From NCBI GenBank assembly GCA_041694515.1, contig JASMSZ010000035.1, forward strand, positions 12,075-76,074: a stretch of 64,000 bases of DNA, read 5' to 3'. Within the stretch, counting starts at the first letter, position 1. Every line of letters starts with the position of its first letter. A program made the position numbers and the translations under genes. This document shows positions 44,838 to 52,776 of the stretch, in pieces. The DNA is from Halanaerobium sp041694515. GTDB taxonomy: Bacteria; Bacillota; Halanaerobiia; Halanaerobiales; Halanaerobiaceae. The notes beneath the pieces are model-generated. The model was not told where the DNA came from. It ran no database searches and saw only the letters and a program-made list of their open reading frames with translations.

Positions 44838-46031
44838 ATGTCAAAAGAGTTAAATATTGAGGTTTATTCTAAAGATTGGTGTGCATATTGTAAAAAGGCT
44901 AAAGCTTTTTTAAAAAGTAAAGGCCTAAATTTTGCAGAGATTGATATTAATCAGGGGAACAATTATGAGGTTATGCAGGAGAGAACAGGGAACAAAACTG
45001 TACCTCAAATTATCATTAACGATCAGAGTCTGGGTGGTTATGACGATATTATTAATTTAGAAAAAAGGGGAGAGTTTAATCCATTAATTGGGAGAGAAGT
45101 AAAAGATGACTCAACTAAAGAATGGGAACTGATTATTTTAGGTGCAGGCCCGGCTGCTTTAAATGCAGCTTTATATGCTGTTCGCAAAGGGATTGATCTT
45201 CTGCTCATAACAAAGGATATTGGGGGACAGGTAATTAACACCAATGAAATTGATAATTATCTTGGCAAAGCAGAAACAACCGGAGCTCAATTAATTTATG
45301 ATTTCTGGGATCATATTGCTAAATATGAGGTAAAAACAGCAATTGGAGAAGAAGCTGTAGAAATTGGAAGTAGAAGTAGAAATGGAAAAAAAGTAATTAA
45401 AACGGATAATAATAAAGAATATGTAACTGAGTCAGTAATAATAGCCACTGGTGCTCAAAAAAGACGCCTTGGTCTAAAACAGGAATATGTTTTAAGCGGA
45501 AAGGGTGTTCATTACTGTGCCAGCTGTGACGCTTTTCTCTATAAAGGCCAGCCAACAGCTGTAGTTGGTGGTGGAAATTCAGGACTGGAAGCTGCAATTG
45601 ATCTGGCCAATATTGACTGTCAGGTGGATCTGATCGAAATTCAGGATAAACTAATGGGAGACGAATATCTGCAGGATAGAGTAAAGAATAATGAAAATAT
45701 TACTGTTCACACTTCAACTAAAGTTAGCCAGATTAAGGGAGAAGATAAATTAGAATCGCTTGTAATCAAAAATGTTAAAGATGATTCTACAGAAGAACTT
45801 AAGGTTAATGGTTTATTTATTGAAATTGGTCTAATTGCAAACAGTGATTTTGTTAAAGATTTAGTAGAAAGAAATAAAGCTAAAGAAATTATTATTAACA
45901 AAAAAAACGAAACAGGTGTTGAAGGAATCTGGGCTGCAGGAGATGTGACCAATATTATTGATAAACAGATCATTATTTCTGCTGCAGAAGGAGCAAAAGC
46001 TGCCTTAAGAGTTAATCAGTATTTAGGTTAA
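44838..46031 (+). CDS. Glutaredoxin domain fused to AhpF/TrxB-like flavoprotein disulfide reductase
   Basis: 397 residues in two parts. Residues 1-80 are a glutaredoxin fold with active site Cys15-Ala-Tyr-Cys18 and TVPQIIIND near 54-62. From residue 96 a thioredoxin reductase-like flavoprotein follows: FAD motif LGAGPAA at 101-107, redox pair Cys227-Ala-Ser-Cys230, and pyridine nucleotide motif GGGNSGLEAAIDLA at 244-257. The HRR motif that binds the NADPH phosphate in TrxB is replaced by LIEIQDKL, as in AhpF, and the C-terminal AAGDVTNIIDKQIIISAAEG is also AhpF-like, so NADH is the likely donor. ATG 44838 is chosen because AGGGGG lies about 10 bases upstream. No ahpC is nearby. Confidence 0.88.
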   Translation: MSKELNIEVYSKDWCAYCKKAKAFLKSKGLNFAEIDINQGNNYEVMQERTGNKTVPQIIINDQSLGGYDDIINLEKRGEFNPLIGREVKDDSTKEWELIILGAGPAALNAALYAVRKGIDLLLITKDIGGQVINTNEIDNYLGKAETTGAQLIYDFWDHIAKYEVKTAIGEEAVEIGSRSRNGKKVIKTDNNKEYVTESVIIATGAQKRRLGLKQEYVLSGKGVHYCASCDAFLYKGQPTAVVGGGNSGLEAAIDLANIDCQVDLIEIQDKLMGDEYLQDRVKNNENITVHTSTKVSQIKGEDKLESLVIKNVKDDSTEELKVNGLFIEIGLIANSDFVKDLVERNKAKEIIINKKNETGVEGIWAAGDVTNIIDKQIIISAAEGAKAALRVNQYLG

Positions 46032-46082
46032 TATGACATTTGATAGATTAGATAAAAAGTATTAGTTAAAATTACATTAACC

Positions 46083-46113
46083 AGGGCCATTTCTAATAAT
46101 TAGAGGTGGCTCT
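46083..46113 (+). terminator. Hairpin after the glutaredoxin-reductase fusion
   Basis: A 13-bp stem with three G-T pairs (46083-46095 with 46101-46113) and an ATAAT loop. No T-tract follows, so it may be a weak terminator or a transcript-end stabiliser. Confidence 0.35.
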
Positions 46114-46131
46114 CACTATTTAAAAAGAAAT

Positions 46132-46160
46132 TTGCCAGATATTATAATACTATGTATAAT
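46132..46160 (+). promoter_or_regulatory. Promoter of the acylphosphatase gene
   Basis: TTGCCA at 46132-46137, a 17-bp spacer and TATAAT at 46155-46160, 23 bases before the acylphosphatase start. Confidence 0.75.
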
Positions 46161-46183
46161 ATAAACAACTGGAGGTGTTTATT

Positions 46184-46465
46184 ATGGCTGCAGAAGAAGT
46201 TCAGAAGCATATTTTCATTTCTGGTAGAGTTCAGGGAGTAGGATTTAGAGCGTTTATTCGTGAACAGGCCGCTGTTTTAGATATAAAAGGATGGGCTAAG
46301 AATCTGGCGGATGGTAGAGTTGAAGTTGTGATTCAGGGTCAAAAAAATAAAATTAAACAGATGATTTCAAGATTAAAAGAAGGGCCTTCATTTGCCCGGG
46401 TAGATGATTTTGAAATTAATAATGAACAAACCGATGATTTTGATGGTTTTGAAATAAGATTTTAA
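46184..46465 (+). CDS. acyP: Acylphosphatase
   Basis: 93-residue small enzyme that hydrolyses acyl phosphates such as carbamoyl phosphate. HIFISGRVQGVGFRAFIREQA near residues 9-29 carries the catalytic Arg, and GWAKNLADGRVEVVIQG near 37-53 the catalytic Asn. ATG 46184 is chosen because GGAGGTG lies 6 bases upstream. It has a clear promoter of its own. A broken nicotinamidase gene follows. Confidence 0.95.
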   Translation: MAAEEVQKHIFISGRVQGVGFRAFIREQAAVLDIKGWAKNLADGRVEVVIQGQKNKIKQMISRLKEGPSFARVDDFEINNEQTDDFDGFEIRF

Positions 46466-46476
46466 TTAATTTTAAT

Positions 46477-46737
46477 ATCAGAAAAAAATTAGTCTTTACT
46501 GCTCAGGATAATGATGGCACAGATCTCGGACTGGCAGGTCTGCTAAAAGCACTGGAGATTGAGGAAATAGATATTGTAGGTCTGGCTTTTGATGTCTGTG
46601 TTAAATATACAGCTCAGGATAGTACAAAAAGTGGGTTTAAAACTAATGTTTTTTTAGAGAGTACAAGGGCTGTAAATCCAGATGATGTTGAGCAGGTAAA
46701 GTCTGAGTTAAAGAAGGCTGGAGTCAATTTTAAATAA
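46477..46737 (+). pseudogene. pncA: 3' remnant of a nicotinamidase gene
   Basis: An open frame without a usable start encodes about 86 residues matching only the C-terminal half of nicotinamidase (isochorismatase fold). DNDGTDLGLAGLLKALEI is followed by VGLAFDVCVKYTAQDSTKSG, in which the cysteine is the catalytic nucleophile position, then TNVFLESTRAVN. The N-terminal half with the catalytic Asp and metal ligands is missing, and the acylphosphatase gene ends just 11 bases before the homology starts. No ribosome site precedes it. This looks like a 5' deletion left next to acyP. Confidence 0.8.
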
Positions 46738-46832
46738 GTTTTTTATTGATTTAATTAATTAGTTTTTGGTTGTGATATCGAAATTATAATTTAATTAGAA
46801 GCTAAATAGTGGTTTGAGAATAAAAGGAGAGA

Positions 46833-47978
46833 ATGTCTTTGGATAAAATAGAGATTATGGCAACCAGTACTTTTGGTATGGAAGCCCTGGTAAAAAAGGA
46901 AATTAATGATTTAGGTTATGAAATAACAGAAGTTAAAAATGGTAGGATTACATTTTTAGGAGATCTACAGGCAGTTGCAGAAGCAAATCTCTGGCTCAGA
47001 ACTGCAGAAAGAGTTTTAGTTAAGATTGGAGATTTTAAAGCTCGAGATTTTGATGAACTTTACGATGGGGTTAAGGATTTAGACTGGCCGCAGTGGCTGC
47101 CCGAAGATGCAGAATTTCCGGTTAGTGCTAAATCAATAGATTCTCAGTTAAACAGTGTACCAACCTGTCAGTCTGTAACAAAAAAGGCGGTTGTGGACAG
47201 GATGAAAGAGGAGTATGGAAGAGAGTGGTTTAATGAAGATGGCCCACTTTATCCAATAGAGCTTGCTTTATATAAAGATAGAGCAATTTTGACTATCGAT
47301 AGTTCCGGAACTGGACTTCATAAAAGAGGTTACAGGGAACTGTCAGTTACCGCACCAATCCAGGAAACTATAGCAGCCGGAATGGTCTATTTAAGCCGCT
47401 GGGATAAAGATAGAATTTTAATTGATCCCTTCTGTGGATCGGGAACTATTTTAATTGAAGCAGCAATGATGGCCAAAAATCAGGCTCCTGGCTTAAAAAG
47501 GAAGTTTAATTCCGAAAAGTGGCCGATATTTAAGGATTTTGAATGGCCTCGGGCCAGAGTAGAAGCCAAAAAGGCTAAAAAGATTAATGTAGAGCCCCGT
47601 CTGATTATGGGTTATGATCAGGACCCGGAGGTAATTACTATTGCCCGCTATCATGCTCAACAGGCCGGGGTAGAAGATATAATTCATTTTCAGAAACAGG
47701 AGTTTGGGGATTTTTCAACTAACCGCAAATATGGTTATATAATTACTAATCCCCCCTATGGTGAACGAATGGGGGAAAAAGAAGAGGTAGAAGAATTATA
47801 TAGAGAGATGGGGGAAAAGCTTTTAGAGCTTGAGACCTGGTCTTACTATATTATCACTTCCCATTCTAAATTTGAAAAGCTCTTTGGTAAAGAGGCCAGT
47901 AAAAGAAGAAAATTATATAATGGTGGAGTAGAGACTCAGTATTATCAATACTATGGTCCCTGGCCGCCAAAGAATTGA
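46833..47978 (+). CDS. THUMP-domain RNA methyltransferase (RlmL/YpsC type)
   Basis: 381 residues: an N-terminal ferredoxin-like plus THUMP region (about 1-155, EIMATSTFGMEALVKKEI) and a SAM-dependent methyltransferase domain (about 160-380) with DPFCGSGTILIEAAMMAKN and the N2-guanine signature TNPPYGERMGE. The family methylates 23S rRNA guanine (m2G2445 by the E. coli RlmL N-terminal half); the target here is inferred. The start is ATG 46833; TTG 46839 is slightly better spaced from AAGGAG and would remove two residues. Confidence 0.9.
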   Translation: MSLDKIEIMATSTFGMEALVKKEINDLGYEITEVKNGRITFLGDLQAVAEANLWLRTAERVLVKIGDFKARDFDELYDGVKDLDWPQWLPEDAEFPVSAKSIDSQLNSVPTCQSVTKKAVVDRMKEEYGREWFNEDGPLYPIELALYKDRAILTIDSSGTGLHKRGYRELSVTAPIQETIAAGMVYLSRWDKDRILIDPFCGSGTILIEAAMMAKNQAPGLKRKFNSEKWPIFKDFEWPRARVEAKKAKKINVEPRLIMGYDQDPEVITIARYHAQQAGVEDIIHFQKQEFGDFSTNRKYGYIITNPPYGERMGEKEEVEELYREMGEKLLELETWSYYIITSHSKFEKLFGKEASKRRKLYNGGVETQYYQYYGPWPPKN

Positions 47979-47988
47979 GTGATTTAAA

Positions 47989-48924
47989 GTGTTTAAATTC
48001 AGAAAGTATTTTCCTTATCTCGCTGGTTTAGTTTTTAGTTCAATATTTGGCTTTTCGTTTTTATTTACCAAGGAGGGACTGGAGCTGATGTCTCCATTCC
48101 ACTTACTTGGTTTTCGTTTTGCAATTGCCTTTCTTAGCTTGAGTATTCTGAGATTTACTGGTATAATAAATATCAATTTGAAAGGTAAAAATTTAAAAAA
48201 GTTGTTTCTTTTAGCTGCATTTCAGCCCGGTATTTACTTTATCTGTGAGACTACAGGTATGTTATATACAACTTCTTCTGAGGCCGGGATGATGATTGCT
48301 TTAATACCGGCAGCAGTTACCATACTTGCTGCTCTGATTTTAAATGAAAAACCTACTTTTATTCAGAGTATTTTTGTTGCTTTATCGGTAGGCGGAGCCT
48401 TTTTTATTATTATTAATAGAGGCGCAAGTTCGATTGTCGGTAATTTTCTTGGTTTAATTTTACTGGGAGGGGCTGTTATTGCAGCTGGTTTTTATAATAT
48501 AATATCCAGGCAGCTTTCTTTGGAATTCAAACCGGTAGAGATTACATATGTGATGATGGGTTTTGGAGCTTTACTTTTTAATCTGATAGCGATTTATAGA
48601 AAAAATTTCGAATTTAGCAGCTATTTAAACTTATTAACAAATATAGATGTCTTGATTACAGTTGGTTATTTAGGTATTTTTTCTTCCGTAGTAGCTTTTT
48701 TTATGATGAATTATACTCTTTCTAAAATCACAGCTGCAGAATCAGCTGTATTTGCAAACTTAACTACAGTTGTTTCTATAATCGCCGGTGTAGTATTTAG
48801 AAATGAGCCTTTTTTTAAATTTCAAGTAGTAGGAGCAGTATTAATTATAATCGGGGTCTGGGGAACAAATTACTTTGGACGCCCCGTAGTGGAGAAAGGA
48901 GAAGAAATTTATGAAAAAGTATAA
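47989..48924 (+). CDS. EamA/DMT family transporter
   Basis: 311-residue membrane protein with ten predicted hydrophobic segments in two EamA repeats (about 8-140 and 155-300). FGFSFLFTKEGLELMSPFHLLGFRF and the second-repeat AAESAVFANLTTVVSIIAGV are typical. Members export amino acids and metabolites; the substrate is unknown. The start is GTG 47989, with only a weak GAGTGA upstream, so coupling to the methyltransferase gene is likely. Its 3' end overlaps asd by 14 bases. Confidence 0.88.
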   Translation: MFKFRKYFPYLAGLVFSSIFGFSFLFTKEGLELMSPFHLLGFRFAIAFLSLSILRFTGIININLKGKNLKKLFLLAAFQPGIYFICETTGMLYTTSSEAGMMIALIPAAVTILAALILNEKPTFIQSIFVALSVGGAFFIIINRGASSIVGNFLGLILLGGAVIAAGFYNIISRQLSLEFKPVEITYVMMGFGALLFNLIAIYRKNFEFSSYLNLLTNIDVLITVGYLGIFSSVVAFFMMNYTLSKITAAESAVFANLTTVVSIIAGVVFRNEPFFKFQVVGAVLIIIGVWGTNYFGRPVVEKGEEIYEKV

Positions 48925-49924
48925 TGTAGCAGTAGTAGGTGCAACAGGTTTAGTAGGTAGGGAAATGCTCAAAATATTAAGTCAAAGAAATTTTTCTCTC
49001 GGTCAGCTGAAGCTGATTGCCTCTGAGCGTTCAGAAGGTAAAAAAATTAAATTTGAAGATAGAGAATTAACCGTGGAATCTGTCAAAGAAGGTACCTTTG
49101 AGGGAATAGATATTGCCTTATTTTCTGCAGGTAGTGGAGTTTCGAAGGAAGTAGCACCACAGGTTAAAAAAGCAGGCGGAATAGTAATCGATAACAGTAA
49201 TGCTTTTAGAATGCATCCTGATGCTCCCTTAGTTGTACCCGAGGTTAATGGGGAAGATTTAAAAGAACATCAGCAGATTATTGCCAATCCCAACTGTTCA
49301 ACTATTCAGATGGTAATGCTTTTAAAACCGCTGGCTGAAAAATATGGTCTCAAAAGGCTGGTAATTAATACCTATCAGGCTGTTTCTGGAGCCGGTAAAA
49401 AAGCAGTTGATGAGTTAATAGAACAGACTGAAGCTTATTTGAATGATGAAGAAATAAAAAATGAAAACTTTAACCATCAGATTGCTTTTAATGCAATTCC
49501 TCAAATTGATGTTTTTTTGGAAAATGATTATACTAAAGAAGAAATGAAAATGGTTAATGAATGTCATAAAATATTACATGATCCTAATTTGCCGGTAACA
49601 GCCACCTGTGTTCGGATACCTGTGATCTTTGGTCATGGTGAATCTTTAAATATTGAACTGAAAAACAACTTTAAAATTGAAGATATCAAGGGGTTATTTT
49701 CTCAAAGCAAAAATATAGAAGTGATCGATAATCCTTCAGAAGAGAAATATCCAATGCAGATTGATACAGAAAACAATGATAATGTCTTAGTTGGCAGAAT
49801 CAGAAGAGATAATTCTCTCGAAAATGGAATCAATCTCTGGCTGACAGCAAATAATCTGCGTAAAGGTGCTGCTTTAAATGCAGTTCAGATTGCTGAGTAT
49901 TTAGTAGATAACAATTTAGTCTAA
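48911..49924 (+). CDS. asd: Aspartate-semialdehyde dehydrogenase
   Basis: NADPH enzyme making aspartate semialdehyde for lysine (and diaminopimelate), threonine and methionine. NVAVVGATGLVGREMLKIL is at residues 4-22, IDNSNAFRMHPDAPLVVPEVN near 94-114, the active-site Cys in ANPNCSTIQMV near 126-136, TYQAVSGAGKKAV near 156 and RIPVIFGHGESLNIE near 236. The length of 337 is normal. AAAGGAG lies within the EamA gene. It serves the same pathway as lysC and thrB located 17 kb upstream. Confidence 0.96.
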   Translation: MKKYNVAVVGATGLVGREMLKILSQRNFSLGQLKLIASERSEGKKIKFEDRELTVESVKEGTFEGIDIALFSAGSGVSKEVAPQVKKAGGIVIDNSNAFRMHPDAPLVVPEVNGEDLKEHQQIIANPNCSTIQMVMLLKPLAEKYGLKRLVINTYQAVSGAGKKAVDELIEQTEAYLNDEEIKNENFNHQIAFNAIPQIDVFLENDYTKEEMKMVNECHKILHDPNLPVTATCVRIPVIFGHGESLNIELKNNFKIEDIKGLFSQSKNIEVIDNPSEEKYPMQIDTENNDNVLVGRIRRDNSLENGINLWLTANNLRKGAALNAVQIAEYLVDNNLV

Positions 49925-49936
49925 AAATTATAAATG

Positions 49937-50041
49937 CTTAATTCTGCTTGTTTTTTATTTGAATACTATGTATAATAGTATTAACGCTTTGAACGGGTTT
50001 CTTGATTTTATCAACTTCCAGGCAGAATTGAGTGATTTTTT
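49937..50041 (+). terminator. Long-loop inverted repeat with T-tract after asd, enclosing a promoter
   Basis: CTTAATTCTGCTTG (49937-49950) pairs over 14 bp with the complement at 50019-50032 (two G-T), followed by TGATTTTTTT. The loop is 68 bases and contains the promoter at 49948-49976. A loop of this size makes it a weak terminator. Confidence 0.35.
49948..49976 (+). promoter_or_regulatory. Candidate promoter of rnjA
   Basis: TTGTTT at 49948-49953, a 17-bp spacer and TATAAT at 49971-49976. The -10 is inside an 8-bp inverted repeat (AATACTAT at 49962-49969 and ATAGTATT at 49975-49982). The leader to the start is about 185 bases. Confidence 0.5.
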
Positions 50042-50168
50042 TGTGTTTAGATTTAAAGAAAAGTAACTAAGATTAGTAAAAAATTAATTAAGATTTTGTT
50101 TTATGAAAATGAAAAGTAAAGAATGACAGTTTTGTTTTAAAATACTATGGAGGTGTTTTGTTTTTTAA

Positions 50169-51845
50169 ATGAATGACAACAATAAAATAAAAAATGTTTC
50201 AATGACTACACTGGGTGGAGTCGGAGAAATCGGAAAGAATATGTGGGTTCTGGAAATTGATGGCGAGATGTTGATAATTGATTCGGGAGTAAAATTTCCA
50301 GAAAATGATTTGCTTGGAATAGATCTGGTAATTCCTGATTATGATTATGTGATTAAGAACAAGGATAAAATCAATGGAATTGTCTTAACACATGGTCATT
50401 TAGATCATATTGGTGGTTTACCTTATTTGTTAAAAGAAATTAATGCTCCTATTTATGGAACTAAATTAACTCTGGGGCTTTTAGAAGGAAATCTAAAGGA
50501 ACACAAATTACTAAAAGATACTAGATTAAAAGTAGTTCACTCAGGCAAGAAATATCAGGTTGGAAACTTTGGAGTGGAGTTTGTGCGTGTTAATCATAGT
50601 ATTGCTGATACCTGTGCTCTGGCAATTGAAACTCCTCTAGGTACTATAGTTTATGCCAGTGACTTTAAGTTTGATCAGACACCAATTGATGGAGAAGTTG
50701 CTGATTTTCATAAACTGGCTGAATTAGGAGACAGTGAAGAGGGTGTGCTGGCCCTGTTTTCAGATAGTACTAATGTTGAGCGTGAGGGTTATACTCTGTC
50801 CGAAAAAGTTGTAGGAGAAACTGTGGATGAAATATTTAGAGGTGCTAGAGAAAGAATTATTATTGCCACCTTTGCTTCAAATATTCACAGAGTGCAGCAG
50901 GTTGTAGATGCAGCCTTTAAATATAATCGCAAGATTGCTTTTACAGGCCGCAGTATGATCAACAATGTGGATATTGCCCGCAGACTTGGTTATCTACAGG
51001 TTCCTGCTGACATGATTGTTGATATTAGAGATTGTTCGGACCTGCCTGACAGTAAAGTAGCTTTACTAACAACAGGAAGTCAGGGAGAGCCTTATGCAGC
51101 TCTAACCAGGATGGCCCGGGGAGACCATTACCATATTAACATTAAAGAAGGAGATACAGTTATGATCTCTGCTTCTGCAATTCCTGGTAATGAAAAATTT
51201 ATTGGTCAGACAATTAATAAGCTTTACCGACGAGGAGCAGATGTGATTTACGAAGATGTTTCTGGAGTTCATGTTTCGGGCCATGCCAGTCAGGAAGAAT
51301 TAAAATTAATGTTAAATCTGGTAAAACCTAAATATTTTGTTCCAGTTCACGGTGAATACAGACACCTTTATAAACACGCTGATCTGGCGGAAAAAGTTGG
51401 TGTACCACGTGATAATATTTATATTGCTGATGTTGGAGATAAAATAAACTTTTCTGATGAAAAAGTGGAAAAGGACTACAATGTTCAATCCGGAGATGTC
51501 CTGATTGATGGACTGGGTATTGGAGATGTAGGAAATATCGTTTTAAGAGATAGAAAATTATTATCTGAAGATGGAATTATTATAGTTGTAGTTACAATTG
51601 ATAAACACGGTAATATACTGGTTGGTCCAGATATTATTACCAGAGGATTTGTCTATATCAGAGAATCTGAAGAATTAATTGAAGCTGCAACCAGGAGAGT
51701 AGAGGATGCGCTCAAAGACTGTGAAGAAAATAATGTAACGGAATGGTCAGTGCTTAAAAACACTATCCGCAACTCACTCAATAATTATATATATCAAAAA
51801 ATAAAAAGAAATCCAATGATTTTACCTGTAATTATGGAAGTATAG
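50169..51845 (+). CDS. rnjA: Ribonuclease J
   Basis: Metallo-beta-lactamase-fold endo- and 5'-3' exoribonuclease of Firmicute mRNA decay. HGHLDHIGGLPYLL near residues 76-89 supplies zinc ligands, with HSIADTCAL and ASDFKFD following. The beta-CASP region includes ATFASNIHRVQQVVDAA and TGSQGEPYAALTRMA, and HVSGHASQEEL and PVHGEYRHL complete the site. The C-terminal domain is about 100 residues. The length of 558 is normal. Only one RNase J gene lies in the window; J1 and J2 cannot be told apart with certainty. Confidence 0.94.
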   Translation: MNDNNKIKNVSMTTLGGVGEIGKNMWVLEIDGEMLIIDSGVKFPENDLLGIDLVIPDYDYVIKNKDKINGIVLTHGHLDHIGGLPYLLKEINAPIYGTKLTLGLLEGNLKEHKLLKDTRLKVVHSGKKYQVGNFGVEFVRVNHSIADTCALAIETPLGTIVYASDFKFDQTPIDGEVADFHKLAELGDSEEGVLALFSDSTNVEREGYTLSEKVVGETVDEIFRGARERIIIATFASNIHRVQQVVDAAFKYNRKIAFTGRSMINNVDIARRLGYLQVPADMIVDIRDCSDLPDSKVALLTTGSQGEPYAALTRMARGDHYHINIKEGDTVMISASAIPGNEKFIGQTINKLYRRGADVIYEDVSGVHVSGHASQEELKLMLNLVKPKYFVPVHGEYRHLYKHADLAEKVGVPRDNIYIADVGDKINFSDEKVEKDYNVQSGDVLIDGLGIGDVGNIVLRDRKLLSEDGIIIVVVTIDKHGNILVGPDIITRGFVYIRESEELIEAATRRVEDALKDCEENNVTEWSVLKNTIRNSLNNYIYQKIKRNPMILPVIMEV

Positions 51846-51861
51846 AAATTAAGCTTAAATT

Positions 51862-51893
51862 AACCAGCTGTGTAAAAACAGCTGGTTTTAAAT
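51862..51893 (+). terminator. Terminator between rnjA and uppP
   Basis: AACCAGCTGT pairs with ACAGCTGGTT (10 bp) around GTAAAA, followed by TTAAATTT. Confidence 0.75.
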
Positions 51894-51923
51894 TTGAACA
51901 TATGTTTCGAAGTGTGCTATAAT
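51894..51923 (+). promoter_or_regulatory. Promoter of uppP
   Basis: TTGAAC at 51894-51899, an 18-bp spacer and TATAAT at 51918-51923, immediately after the rnjA terminator and 25 bases before the uppP start. Confidence 0.65.
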
Positions 51924-51947
51924 AAAATGAAGGAGGCGAAATTAAAA

Positions 51948-52724
51948 TTGAATAGTTTTCAGGCAGTTTTTTTGGGCTTAATTCAGGGTTTAACAGAATT
52001 TATACCGGTCAGCAGTTCCGGCCATTTAGTAATTGCTCAGTATTTTTTAAATATTAAAGAAGACCAGGTATTATTCAATGTTATATTACATATTGGTACT
52101 TTAATTCCGATCTTTATTATTTTCTGGCAGGATATCAGAGATATGATTTTGTTTAAAAAAGAAAAAAGAAAAGAGACTTTTTATATTTTAGTGGCAATAA
52201 TTCCAACAGGTGTTATTGGAGTTTTGTTTGAAGACTTTTTCGAAAATCTATTCTCAAATGCATATTTAACAGCTTTAATGTTGATTGTGACTGGTTTAAT
52301 TTTATATATTACTGAAAAAATTGATGACGGCTCTCTGGAAGTAGAAGAACTTAAATTCTGGCAGCCTTTAGTAGTAGGTCTGGCTCAGGGAGGGGCTATT
52401 ATTCCCGGCATTTCACGTTCTGGTACTACAATTGCAGCCTCGTTATTTCAGGGGCTAAACAGAGAGGCAGCAGCCAGATTTTCATTTTTAATGTCAATAC
52501 CGGTAATCGGTGGAGCGGGTTTTCTACAGTTTTTAAATGTGTTGGAAAGCAGAACTTTTAATCTTGATCTCAAAATTATATTTTTAGGTTTTTTTTCGGC
52601 TGTGATTTCCGGATATTTTGCGATTAAAATTTTATTGAAGGTTCTGGCAGAGAAAAAATTAAATTATTTTAGTTATTACTGCTGGCTGGTAGCTGCAGTA
52701 GTTATTTTTATTAATTTGATATAA
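51948..52724 (+). CDS. uppP: Undecaprenyl-diphosphatase
   Basis: Membrane phosphatase that recycles undecaprenyl diphosphate to the monophosphate carrier, giving bacitracin tolerance. GLIQGLTEFIPVSSSGHLVIA near residues 10-30 and GAIIPGISRSGTTIAASLFQG near 145-165 are the two catalytic motifs. About seven membrane segments are visible. TTG 51948 is chosen because AGGAGG lies 11 bases upstream; an earlier ATG would add 18 non-homologous residues and would lie across the promoter. The length of 258 is normal. Confidence 0.94.
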   Translation: MNSFQAVFLGLIQGLTEFIPVSSSGHLVIAQYFLNIKEDQVLFNVILHIGTLIPIFIIFWQDIRDMILFKKEKRKETFYILVAIIPTGVIGVLFEDFFENLFSNAYLTALMLIVTGLILYITEKIDDGSLEVEELKFWQPLVVGLAQGGAIIPGISRSGTTIAASLFQGLNREAAARFSFLMSIPVIGGAGFLQFLNVLESRTFNLDLKIIFLGFFSAVISGYFAIKILLKVLAEKKLNYFSYYCWLVAAVVIFINLI

Positions 52725-52776
52725 ATTGAGATTATAAAAGATTTTACTAATTGTTATTACAGGAGGAGGGGCAGAG

